Of a stretch of DNA of 64,000 nt, positions 21,800-32,000 are shown piece by piece. The translations under genes and the position numbers were made by a program. The stretch lies in NCBI GenBank assembly GCA_029215795.1, contig JARDYH010000004.1, positions 30,508,001 to 30,572,000 on the forward strand, read 5' to 3'. The stretch is from Anniella stebbinsi. Lineage: Eukaryota; Chordata; Lepidosauria; Squamata; Anniellidae. The notes beneath the pieces are model-generated. The model saw only the letters and a program-made list of their open reading frames with translations, made no database searches and was not told the DNA's origin. Position 1 is the stretch's first letter; each line of letters starts with the position of its first letter.

Positions 21800-23220
21800 C
21801 AAATCTGTTTATTTTGCTTTCTATAATGTACACCTTTTAGTTTTCAAGCACAAATTTGTTCTATCCTCTTTGTGCCCCAGTTTGCAAGTTTTCTCAAGTC
21901 CACTGCATTTTAGATGCAGTTTTCATGAATGCATGTAGTTTTGGATGCAGTTTTCATGAATGCATGCATTTTGGATGCATTTTTTGATAGGAGAACTGCA
22001 TTGTAAAATTTGGGGAAGTGCAAAAACAAAGGGTAATTGTGTTCCTGTTCGCGTATTAGTTCGGGAAGTGCAAATTAAGTTGGTTCTTATGTCAAGAGGA
22101 CCCAAGCACAGGAAACTACAATTCCCATAAATCCCAGCAGGAATTTATACACCTGAACATGCGCAGGAGCACCTAGCTGAAGGAGAACCCTACAAGGCCT
22201 CTTCTTTGTTCAGCAAGCTGTCCCCACTGTCAATTCCTCCATGCCTTCACAGTCAATTCCTCCATCCATTTGAAGAAGACATGAAATTGTGGTGCAATGG
22301 CTAGGAACTATGGGCTGAAATGCCTGCTACACCATAAATTAATCGTGACGCCTTGAGCAAGTCTTGGGACTCATGATAGTCTACTTTAGGGAGTTGTACT
22401 TTAGGGAGTTGTACAAGGTTATCATACTGAAGGGATACTGCCTTCATACACTGTTACTAAGCTTCCCAGAGGCCACTGCTAGAAACAAAATGCTGGATTT
22501 AATGGAGCCTTGGTCCAATCCAACCGAGCTCGTCCAAACTTCTTAATGACTGTATAGCACTGGGCACCCTACCAAGTGCTACAGAAGTTATAACATAGTA
22601 ATGATGTGACATTAAAAGTATTCCCCACAAAACTAGCCATTGGAGGAATAAATAGGAGTGGGAGAGCATATTCTCACAGGTTGCATGGTGCATTTTCACA
22701 TAGGAGCATGGCTGTACATTCTCAAATGGATGTATCAGACCCATACATACTTCCCTGAACTCCCCATGTGCTACTGCTAATCATGACAATATGTTATATA
22801 TCAGTGAGACGATATCCAATTCCTAATTTCCTTGAGCGATGAGACATACCTGCTTCTCCAGCTGGAGAGAATCATGTCATAGTCCCTAATGAAGGAATTG
22901 AATGGAGCTTAGAGCCTTCGCACAGTATTGCTCTGTAATGGGCTGTGAAATTTCAAGACTTAGTGCCAAATCCTGCCTGACATGAGTCACACATAGACTC
23001 CAACCACAGCCAACAAGGCTATGCATGCCACAAAGAGCTACAACAACCTATAGGAGACTGATGGTAATTTTGGCTCTTTATTTTGACACCAGCCAACTCT
23101 GTGCCCAAGGAAAGCTCATAATGGAGATCATCAACATGATAACATTCCTTAAAAATAGTGATTCTTGATTTTCTTTAGTACACTATGTGGTGTATTTTTT
23201 AAAAAACAAATTAACATTTA
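21800..23220. other. mostly unique DNA
   Basis: At 21900-21990 a short region repeats TTTTGGATGCA and TTCATGAATGCATG several times. The rest shows no recognised repeat or gene. Confidence 0.35.
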
Positions 23221-23225
23221 TATGG

Positions 23226-23775
23226 GGCTCTGTAGGCTGGATCTAAACTAAGAGCTCATCTTCACCTAAGGGTGTAGAGGGAGGGAGGGGGGAAGACCAC
23301 AGACTTACCTGCTTCTGCGATCCTCCCCCAGCATTTAGATGGCTATGTGACATCCTGGAAGGGAAGAGGTACATTGCAGCTGCCTTTTTTTTCAAGAGGA
23401 GCCGGTCGCACAGCCCTGATCGGTGAAAAAAGGTTTTAAAAAAGGCTGTGCCCAACCCCCCTGCTATCCCAGGAATGGCGAAATTGCTACCCCTCCCACC
23501 TCCATGGGCATGGAGCCTTCCCGCACAGCTCTGTGCCCAGCCCCACTACTCGCAGGGAAGAAGAGACGACCTGGGAGCGGCAGCCATACCACCCACGATC
23601 CTTGGGATGGTCCTGGGACCATGGAAATATCGGGAAATCCGCAGTCCCAGATATCCCGGGGAAAGTCCCTGGTCCTCCCTGGTTGCCTCCAGGATCCCCT
23701 GTGCATCATATGGATGCACAGGGATGACCTAGAGATGACCCCAGGATATCTGGGAAGTGTAGACATGGCCTGAGT
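23226..23775. other. GC-rich stretch, possible DNA-transposon remnant
   Basis: GC-rich block within AT-rich surroundings. Its right edge reads GTGTAGACATGGCCTGAG, close to the ends of element C (24024, 43691). No matching left end or duplication was found. Open frames on both strands here are shadows of GC content. Confidence 0.3.
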
Positions 23776-24023
23776 CAGAGGAGACCAGGAGTGCACAATA
23801 GTTTTGGCACAGAAGGCCACATGTGGGACTCTCATGCATGTGCATGCACACACATATACATAGACACACATCTAGACCCATTCTCAGAGGACAGGAGTAA
23901 TAGAGCCCTCTGCTAGAATGCCTACTCTGGCAGAAGTTGGCAAGGCAAAGGAAAAAGGTCTTACCTGCTTCTGTGATCCTCCCCCAGCAATTCTGAGAGA
24001 TGGCTTTCTCCCGTATAGGACAC

Positions 24024-24273
24024 CTGGGCCTCATCTACACCAAGCAGGATATTGCACTATGAAAGTGATATGAATGCGGTATGTAAAAGGCAGGAGCCAC
24101 ACTACTGCTTTATAGAGGTATTGAAGTGCACTGACAACTGTTCGGGCCCATTGACACGTGCTATATACTGCTTTCATACCCTTATATCTTGCTTGGTGTG
24201 GCTCCTGCCTTTTATTTACCACTTTCATACCACTTTCATAGTGCAATATCCTGCTTGGTATAGATGGGCCCTG
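24024..24273. mobile_element. inverted-repeat element C, copy 1
   Basis: Ends pair through CATCTACACCAAGCAGGATA and its reversed partner TATCCTGCTTGGTATAGATG. A second inner pair is built on GGCAGGAGCCACAC and GTGTGGCTCCTGCC. Aligns with the copy at 43691. No clear target duplication. Confidence 0.65.
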
Positions 24274-24305
24274 GTCTCTACTTTCTGATGGGGAGGTCTT
24301 GCTCA

Positions 24306-24760
24306 CTGTAGGGATGTTGGAGGAATCTGAAATGGAAACAAATGATTTCAGATATCTATGACTCCAACCCGTGGATTCTGCAATGGGATGTCTTTTCCCG
24401 AGTCACACGGATTCTGTGGATTAGCGGACCAGTTTTTTTTTAATATCTGGAATTTTATTCAAATTTAATCATAGAAAGATATGTAAAATAAATAAAAAAG
24501 CTGAAAATGTGCATTTCTCCCATAGACTAAAGCATGAAAATGTAAATTGGTTTTTTTTGCATATTTGGGTGGGGGCGAATTCTGAATTTGCACAAATGTG
24601 AAATTGTACAAATTTGGGAAATTGGAAAAACTCCGATTCCGTCAATGAGCGGAGAATGTAACGAAAGTCACCTGATAATTTGCAAAATGCAAACAGAATG
24701 GATTTGTTTTTACAAAATCCACACTCCATAGTTCACTCTTGATGTTCATTTGGTCATGGT
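24306..24760 (+). repeat. decayed element with TAGGGATG-like left end
   Basis: TAGGGATGTTGGAGGAATC at the left resembles the hAT termini of 20963. GGATTC words recur in the first 130 bases. No right end found. Probably a truncated relative. Confidence 0.3.
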
Positions 24761-24769
24761 TCAGAGGAG

Positions 24770-25050
24770 AACTTCCTCTATTGTGGTGCTCACGTTTTGG
24801 AACAATCTCCCCATTTAGATCAGGCGTGCCCCTAGTGTGGGATTTCTGTCAACAACTTAAGATACATTTGTTAGCTCAGGTATTTCCTGATTGCTAGCAT
24901 TGCCAGCTACCCCCAATTATTTCAATGAGATGTTTTTGTTATATTGTTGATTATTTTATTGTTTTTATTTTGTGAATCTCTTTGGGGTTTTCTTTAATGG
25001 AAAGAGCTGTAGATATTAGCTGAAATAAATAAATAAAATAAATAAATAAA
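24770..25050 (+). mobile_element. L2 LINE, decayed 3' end
   Basis: Coding-end remnant around GGAACAATCTCCCCATTT. The untranslated part passes GTGAATCTCTTTGGGG and ends in an AATAAATAAATAAAATAA tail. Confidence 0.6.
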
Positions 25051-25137
25051 TGTCTGGGGGAATTCAGTGGAAGAGGCAAGGGCTCAGTTAAGGACCTGTG
25101 GGGCTGCATGCAGCCCCCAGGTTGCAGGTTGTGCACG

Positions 25138-25250
25138 TTCGGAGTAGATCCATTGAAATAAATGCGATGAGTTAGTCATGATTTCAGTAGTAGTTGATTT
25201 CAATAGGACTATTCTAAGCATGATGAAGGTGCAATCCTATGCATGTCCTG
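25138..25250. repeat. palindromic repeat A/B fragment
   Basis: GTAGATCCATTGAAATAAATG and GGTGCAATCCTATGCATG link it to repeats A and B. It appears to be a partial copy. Confidence 0.4.
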
Positions 25251-25348
25251 CAATTCCCAACATTCCACAGCCATTCTGTTTCCACCTTTTTGCTATGTCT
25301 AGAACTGTTTTGGACTCTTGAGGTGTAGCAGGTAATTTGAGTCATTGA

Positions 25349-25563
25349 CCCTGTTCAGACAAAATGCTAAGCGATGGTGGTTAAGCATTTTGATCTAAAC
25401 ATTATGGGTTAGCATGTTGTATAAACCATGTCTGAGTGTGTCGTGTGAACCATTTCTAACCACGATGGCTACATAACCATTGTTTAAACATGCTCACTAG
25501 CCATTTGCTGCAAAAGGATTAGCAGCCTAAACATGGCTTAGCATGTTGTCTGAGCAGGCCCTG
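25349..25563. mobile_element. inverted-repeat element D, copy 2
   Basis: CCCTGTTCAGACAAAATGC at the left and TTGTCTGAGCAGGCCCTG at the right. Aligns with 9571-9736, with about 50 extra bases in the middle. The arms pair through GCTAAGC and GCTTAGC words. Confidence 0.65.
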
Positions 25564-25769
25564 TGTTTTGCCATTAAGCCTGTTGGAATTTGTCCACTGA
25601 CTTCATAATAGGGAACAAGAGCAAGTGCAGGATTGGGTGCAACATGAAAATAAACATTCTTCAAGTAGGTTAGCATGATGCAGAGCTATCCCAAAGTGCA
25701 TGCTATTAAAATAATGAATGCCAAAGGATAGATTGTCTAATGAATTAATCTTGGGCCCCTGATGATATC

Positions 25770-26400
25770 ACACAGCACTGGGTCTTTATTCTCACAGGTT
25801 GCAATTTCATCAGAAGACACCCCCACCCCCCAGTATTGATTTATACCTATGAAATCCATGCATCTTCCTATCCATTACCCTAAATGCAATGTTAACTTAT
25901 CAGAGAAAATCTATGGGCGTCATCTGAAAATTTTATGCTCTCCAATTAATGCTTTTTAAAGGATGTCTTAATCAGACACTTTTAATTTAAAGGAACATTA
26001 CAAGAATAAAGTTCCAGCCCCTGAGATTTAATCTGCTGTATTAAAATAGCATATTTGGTGCCCATAGATTGGATTCTTTTCTTTGAGAAATTAGCAATGT
26101 GAATGAGATCCAAGAATTTGAGCCATGCTTCATCAGATAGAGTTGACTGATTAATATGGGTAATTAATTTAATGAAGCAATGCCATGGGCTTTGAAGGGG
26201 TTTCTCTCATCTAATCAACTGCAAAACTGCAATTTATATCACTGTTGTGGATTATTCTAAAATTATGGCTGTTATGCTGCCAGGGTCACAATGTTCCTTT
26301 GAAAAATATCACTGCATGTTTTTCAGAATGTCATGTTGTTTTTTAACTTGATTTTTGCTATTCGCCTAATGGTGGACGGTTCTCCGGCTCCCTGATCAAG
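25770..26400. other. unique DNA, best candidate conserved non-coding element
   Basis: Repeat-free for more than 600 bases, AT-rich, without codon structure. It carries dense homeodomain-type words: CCAATTAATGC, GACTGATTAATATGGG, TAATTAATTTAATG and CTAATCAACTG. This is the texture of vertebrate developmental enhancers, inferred only from sequence. Confidence 0.35.
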
Positions 26401-26462
26401 GGAGAGTGATCTATGAGCAGAAATTGTTCTGAAGTTTTTAGTCACACAAGTCAGGCCACTCA

Positions 26463-27165
26463 GAGCATAAGAAGAGCCATGCTGGATCGAATCAAGGGTC
26501 CATCTAGTCTAGCACTGTTCACACAACGGCCAACCAGCTGTCAACCAGGAAATCACAAGCAGGATGCAAGTGCAACGGCATCATCCTGTCCATGTTCTCC
26601 AGCAAATGGTGTACATAAGCATATTGCCTCTGCTAGTGGAGGTAGCACATAGCCAACAGGACTAGGAATTTGTCTAACACCCTTTTGAATCCCTCCAAAC
26701 TGGTGGCCATCACTATGTTCTGGTAGTGAATTCCATAGTTTAACTATGTGCTCTGGGAAGAAGTACTTCCTTTTATCTATCCTGAATCTCCAACCAATCA
26801 GCTTCATGGGATGAACCTGGATTTCAGTATTATGTCATCCAGAGCATCCATGATTCTGTACACCTCTATCATGTCTCCGCTTGCCCTCCTTCCCCCTCCT
26901 CCAAGCTAAACAGCCCCATCTGTTGTAACCTTCCCTCATTTTGGATGCCCTTTTCTGCACCTTTTCCCAGCTCTACAATATCTTTCTTTAGGTATGATGA
27001 CCAGAACAGTACAGAGTATTCTAAGTGTGGTAGCACCATGGATTTGTATATAGGCAAGTATGATTTTGGTAGTTTTATTCTCAGTTCCTTTTCTAATTAT
27101 GCCTAGCATGGAGTTTGGCATTTTTACAGCAGCTGCACATTGGGTTGACATTTTCATCATTTTAA
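26463..27165 (-). mobile_element. CR1 LINE 3' end with reverse transcriptase remnant
   Basis: From the reversed 3' terminus (CATAAGAAGAGCCATGCTGG) back into coding sequence. At 26869-27057 the minus strand still reads YKSMVLPHLEYSVLFWSSYL and then KKDIVELGK, the end of CR1-type reverse transcriptases, before frame breaks. About 700 bp, 5'-truncated. Confidence 0.85.
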
Positions 27166-27464
27166 TTGGGCCTTCTAGCTCAGTATGGTCTTTGCTATGG
27201 TTAGGGATCTTCCAGCCTGTGGGCCGGATATTTGGGCCATCAGCTTCCCTGATAGCTTATCTCTGATCATTGGTTGTAAATAAGGAGTTTCCCTTCCTCC
27301 TTCCCATGCTGCACCTTTTCTAGCTCTTTCCCATTGGTGCCAACGGAGGCCTTTAAAAGCTTCATTGCAATGTGGTGACCATTTGGGGGGAGGAGGTTGT
27401 CCACTGGTGTGGAGAGAAGGGCTAACCTTCCCTTCCCAAACATTGTGGTCTAGACTGATCCGCC

Positions 27465-27575
27465 AATCATCTACAGTGACTGACAGTTTCCCCCAGTCCT
27501 ACCTGGAGAAGCCAAGGATTGAATTTGGGCCTTCTGCATGCAAAACATGTGCACTATTACTGTGCTACAGCCCTT
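27465..27575 (-). mobile_element. tRNA-derived SINE remnant
   Basis: GTCCTACCTGGAGAAGCC and TTGGGCCTTCTGCATGC are the reversed head and body of the SINE family at 5108 and 15775. Only the 5' half remains. Confidence 0.55.
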
Positions 27576-27762
27576 GTTAACTCCCCCCACCATGGATTTA
27601 TGTCCCCAAATCTTCTAGTAGTGGTTCCTCTCACTCTTTTAGGGAAAAGGTAGGTAATCTGGTACCCTCTGGATGTTTGCCCCAAACCTTGTTGTTTAAA
27701 AAGCCACTCGCAGAGAATTCTCTTTCTTCAAATTCTCTTTCTTCTATTCAAAGTATGCAATC

Positions 27763-27764
<2 letters not shown>

Positions 27765-27795
<31 letters not shown>

Positions 27796-27823
27796 TGGTC
27801 TTCTTCTTCTTCTTCTTCTTCTT
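27765..27823. repeat. (TG)n and (TTC)n microsatellites
   Basis: About 15 TG units, a short spacer, then eight TTC units. Confidence 0.95.
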
Positions 27824-27829
27824 AAAAAT

Positions 27830-28250
27830 AGTTTTTCTGAGGTTCTGTTTTTGTTGATTTGGAATTTATTTGGGTTTTATTGTGTGCATGCATTCTTGTT
27901 GGTTAAAATAATAAGAAGAGAGAACATTTTTTTTTAAAATAAAAAAATTAATAACTGATAGGCAAACTGAATTCTCTTGCACTGCTTCTGACCTTTTTGG
28001 TTGGTGATATTGTTGGAACACTGAATAATTGGGTGGTCTTTGGGTGTTGACAAATGTGCAGCCTCAACACTCTTCAGAACTGGTTTCTGGACACCCCTAG
28101 AACTGGCCCTAGCCTTGGATGCTTCTGGAAAACAAGGAGAACTGTAGTAGAATGTAGACTCTCATGCCTTTCCAATGGTCTTCTGACATACCCCAAATAT
28201 GTTAAGTTCCAAAGATCACTCTGTTACAGTGACAGTATGGCTTTGTTGGC
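27830..28250. other. unique DNA
   Basis: No recognised repeat or gene signal. Confidence 0.4.
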
Positions 28251-28261
28251 TGTCTTATTAG

Positions 28262-29775
28262 TAGGGATATGCAGCGGATTGGGTCCGATCCATGACCCAG
28301 ACCTGATCCGGGCGAAATCAGATGAAATGATCCGATCCCGATCATTTGGACTGTCCGATCTGATCCAATCCGATCTGAAGGGACCTGATCCGGATTGGAA
28401 AAAGTCAGAGGATAAGACCTTCTCCCCTCTCCCCCACTTGTACTCCTTACCTGCTGCCTCCTCGCTGCCGTCCGCTGCCGCCCACTGCTTCCATACTACT
28501 TTGAAATAGGCCTTGCGGCCTGTTCCACAATAGAGCGACGGTGAGCCGGGTGACGTCATCACTCGGCTAGCCCTCGCTCTACTGTGGAACAGGCTGCAAG
28601 GCCTGTTTCTCAGTAGTACTGAAGCAGTGGGTAGCAGTGGACAGCAGCTAGGAGGCAGCAGGTAAGAAGCATGAGTGGGGGGAGGGGGGGAGGGAGGTGG
28701 AGGTCCCCTGTTACCTGCTGGCGTCCCGCGCAGCTGTCCGCTGCTTCCGTACTACTGATAAACAGGCAGCAAGGCCTGCTTATCAGTAGTATGGAAGCAG
28801 CGGACGTCAGCGCGGGATGCCGGCAGGTAAGGAGTGCGACTGGGGGGGAAGGGGAGGGAGAGGGAGGTCCCCACTTACCTGCCGGTGCCGTCCACTTCCG
28901 TCCACTGCTGCCTGCTGGTCCCTTTTACTGAGAAACAGGCTTCGCAGCCTGCCTCTTAGTACAGCGCCGGGTGACATTATCACCCAGTGCTCTACTGAGA
29001 GGCAGGCCGTGAAGCCTGTTTCTCAGTAGAAGGGACCAGCAGGCGGTAGCAGATGGCCCTGGCAAGGAAGGTGTACGAGTAGGGGAGAGGGGGTGGGAGG
29101 TCCCCACTTACCTGCCGTGGCTGTCCGCTTCCATCCACTGCTGCCCGCTGGTCCCTTCTACTGAGAAACAGGCTTCGCGGCCTGACTCTCAATAGAGCGC
29201 CGGTGCTCTACTGAGAGGCAGGCCGCAAAGCCTGTTTTTCAGTAGAAGGGACCAGCGGGTGGCAGCGGACAGAAGCGGACGGCCGGGCAAGTAAGGAACG
29301 CGAGTGGGGGGGAGGGAAGTCCCCACTTACCTGCTGGGGCCGTCCACCTCCGTCCACTGCCGCCCACTGTTTCCTTACTACTGAGAAACAGGCTTTGCAG
29401 CCTGCCTCTCAGTAGCGCGCTGGGTGATGTCATCACTGGCTGCAAAGCCTGTTTCTCAGTAGTAAGGAAACAGTGGGCGGCAGTGGACAGAAGTGGATGG
29501 CCCCGGCAGGTAAGGAGCGCAAGTGGGGGGGAGGGACAGGGAGTGGGGGAGTTAGATCCCCACTCACCTGCCCCCATGTTTTCCGCATAGGCTTGCATTG
29601 GGGGAAAGCTTTATTTTCCCCAATGCAAGCCTATGGTGAAAACACTGAAAATGGCATCCGATCCGAAAATCGGATCCGATCTGTTCTGAGGGACCTCTGA
29701 TTTTGTCCGATCTGATCTGGGGCAAAATCTGAGGTCCTGATTCCGATACGATTTTTCCTCCCATGCACACCCCTA
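28262..29775. mobile_element. hairpin-array hAT-type element, copy 1
   Basis: 1514 bp, ends TAGGGATATGCAG and GCACACCCCTA, perfect 8-bp duplication CTTATTAG. Behind each end lies about 130 bp of GATC-rich words (CCGATCC, GGATCGG). Between them stand five tandem hairpin modules (about 28440-28660, 28700-28840, 28870-29080, 29100-29310, 29320-29520) and a sixth hairpin with CATAGGCTTGCATTGGGG arms (29587-29634). Most modules begin with CTTACCTGC and end with GCAGGTAAG or a degenerate form. The first is centred on TGACGTCA at 28551. No transposase frame. Relatives at 50255 and 56615. Confidence 0.9.
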
Positions 29776-29783
29776 CTTATTAG

Positions 29784-30480
29784 CATGTAGATCTTGGGGC
29801 TTCAATCCACTGCCTAATTAAGCTAATGGATTTCTCTATTCACTTACATGGGGGGGCTTTCTTGCTGAAAAAAACTTGTAGGGGGCTGGATTCCACCCCC
29901 ACAAAAGAACTTTTGGGCAATAGGGTCCTTGCTGGTGATGGTACATGTGGACTTTGCCCCCACTCCAGCTGTTTGTTTTGGCGGGGGGGCTTTTTCACCC
30001 CATTGCCAAAAAAGAGAGAGGGAGAAGGAAAGCCAGGGGGAGAGAGAAAGCAGACTTAGTAGCAGACATAGGGTGCCCATTCATGCACACAGACAAATGC
30101 ACTCCCACTCCCTTTAAGCAGCCAATTTATAGTGGTGCCCTAAGCACTTTTTCAAAATGTGAAATGTGCTCATAGACTAGAAAACACTGGAGACCCATGA
30201 TGTCATTATCCAAAATGCTAAATAACCTTACTGTGCAAATAAATTGCCATTCAACTCATATATAAAACCTGGAAAATATCTGGGTTATTTCCTTATGAAA
30301 ATGCAATCTAAAAAACTGATACCAGCATCTACAGTCCTGTTCCAACTTTTGGTCATTGTATCATATCAACAATTTCCCATAGCTTTGGGGAGTCATCTGT
30401 GTTCTACTTGGCTTTTTTTGGCAAAAGGCTGCAAAGGAAAAAAAAGTATAGATGAAGCCAATGTGCAATCCCTCCATAGC
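29784..30480. other. unique DNA
   Basis: A palindromic-looking CCCC/GGGG stretch lies at 29850-30010. No recognised family or gene. Confidence 0.35.
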
Positions 30481-30766
30481 CAATGAACCATAATGCTGGA
30501 TCAGACCACGGTTCCAACTAGTCCAGCATCCTGTTTCCAACACTAGCAGCCAGATGCTGGGAACCCACAATCAGGCTATGTAGGGAATAGCCCTTCCCTG
30601 CTGTTTGTCTGCCTTCCCCCAACTGATACTCAAGGCATAATGCCTTTGGACCCAGAGGTTCAATTTAGTTATCATGACTAATAGCTGTTGATTCACCTAT
30701 CATCCATGTGTCCTAAGCCTTTGGCCATTGCCCTATCTTGTGGTACAGGGTACCTAAATTAATTAT

Positions 30767-30899
30767 GGGTTGAATCCAAACTTAGACCTGCTTAAAATAG
30801 ATCCATTGAAATGAATGGGACTTACATTATTCATGACTAACTTGCCCCATTGATTTCAATGGGTCAACTTTAAGCTTGACTAAGTCTGGATCCAGCCCA
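30767..30899. repeat. palindromic repeat B, copy 2, inside CR1
   Basis: GGGTTGAATCCAAACTTAG at the left and CTAAGTCTGGATCCAGCCC at the right are inverted partners. Inner arms are TCCATTGAAATGAATGGG and CCATTGATTTCAATGGG. CR1 sequence flanks it on both sides. Confidence 0.65.
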
Positions 30900-30985
30900 T
30901 TGTGCTGCGTGAAGAAGTACTCCCCATACTTCTTTCCTGGGACTACTTCCAATCAATTTCTTTGTGTGACTCCCAAGTTCTAGTG

Positions 30986-31119
30986 CAGGAGTAGGCAACC
31001 AGTTGCTGTCCAGATGTTGTGGACTAAAACATCCATCAGCCCCAGTCATCCAGGCCAATGGTCAGCAATTACTGTAGTCCAAAACATCTGGAAGGACCTT
31101 GGTTGTCTTCGTGCCCCTG
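30986..31119. mobile_element. small hAT-like MITE inside CR1
   Basis: Starts CAGGAGTAGGCAACC and ends GTGCCCCTG. The inner inverted arms are CAGATGTTGTGGACTA and TAGTCCAAAACATCTG. Flanking octamers TTCTAGTG and TTCCACTG match at 6 of 8 bases. Related to 36333 and 63064. Confidence 0.6.
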
Positions 31120-31139
31120 TTCCACTGTTTTGAGAGTGG

Positions 31140-31335
31140 GATGAAAGAAATTCTAGTTCCTGGTTGTACTTTTATATAGTACTTTTATATTGTGTTTTTT
31201 TTATATTGTGTTTTGTTTCATACTCTGAATTGTATTTGATGGTTTTAAGTTTTATGAACCACCCAGAGAGCTTTGGCTATTGAGTGGTATAGAAATGCAA
31301 TATAACTAACTAATAAATAAATAAATAAATAAAGT
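31140..31335 (+). mobile_element. L2 LINE tail
   Basis: GAACCACCCAGAGAGCTTTGG, then GGTATAGAAATGC and an AATAAATAAATAAA tail match the end of the L2 at 32001. Only the tail was inserted. Confidence 0.75.
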
Positions 31336-32000
31336 AGTAATACTTTGAAATGGGACTTCAGCTCAGCTGGATCAAACTCTTACTTTTATAAATAGCTATA
31401 AATATCCCTGTTTCCTCATGACATTCTCCTCCTCTCCAAACTACAAAGCTCCAAAAGCTTTACCCTCTGTTCATAGGGAAGGTGTTCAAACTCTAAATCA
31501 TTTTGGCTTCTGTGTTTTGCATATTTTCCAGCTCTATAATAACCTTTTTTTAGATGGAGTGAGTAAAACATTATTGCATATAGTATTTCAAATGTGGCCA
31601 CACCAAAGGTTTATAAAAAGGCATTGTGGTATAGACCATAATGTAGAATGAGCAATCTATATTCTATAATATTGTGCAGGAAAAAAGGATGAGGAACTTT
31701 TGTGACATTTTGAAAATACCCTGTCACACACTTTGGCATTTGTTTTAATAAATTCATCTGTCACAGCTCCAGATGACAGATGTCTAAATGTCCAGATAAT
31801 ACACACCATAGAGAAGTATGCATTTGACAGCCTGAATCAAGTTTCTTAAGAGACTGAGAGGACTTCATAAGTGAGCGGAATGAACAGATGTTTCAAGTCT
31901 GTCCCTCTGATTCCGTTTGCTGCAATACAGGAGGCATAAATGCATTTGGAAATGTTCGTAGGGCCATGGGAAATGAAGGGTTGTATTATAGCACCCAGGG

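Larger units (their letters stand above)
30483..31760 (-). mobile_element. CR1 LINE 3' region, split by three insertions
   Basis: Reversed CR1 3' sequence starts at AATGCTGGATCAGACC. It pauses at a repeat B copy, resumes with CTGCGTGAAGAAGTACTCC, pauses again at a hAT MITE and an L2 tail, and resumes to about 31640-31760. There the minus strand reads EHLPYEQRVKLLELCSLERR (C-terminal reverse transcriptase remnant). The three interruptions are younger than this CR1. Confidence 0.7.

Noticed and set aside
23423..23871. Overlapping frames of 94-135 codons
   Set aside because: GC-rich, overlapping on both strands, no recognised domain or splice context.
27765..27823. CRISPR-like repeat
   Set aside because: Simple microsatellite; no spacers, and the genome is eukaryotic.
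28224..29770. Repeated short frames with similar peptides on both strands
   Set aside because: Same cause: the tandem hairpin modules give mirrored translations.
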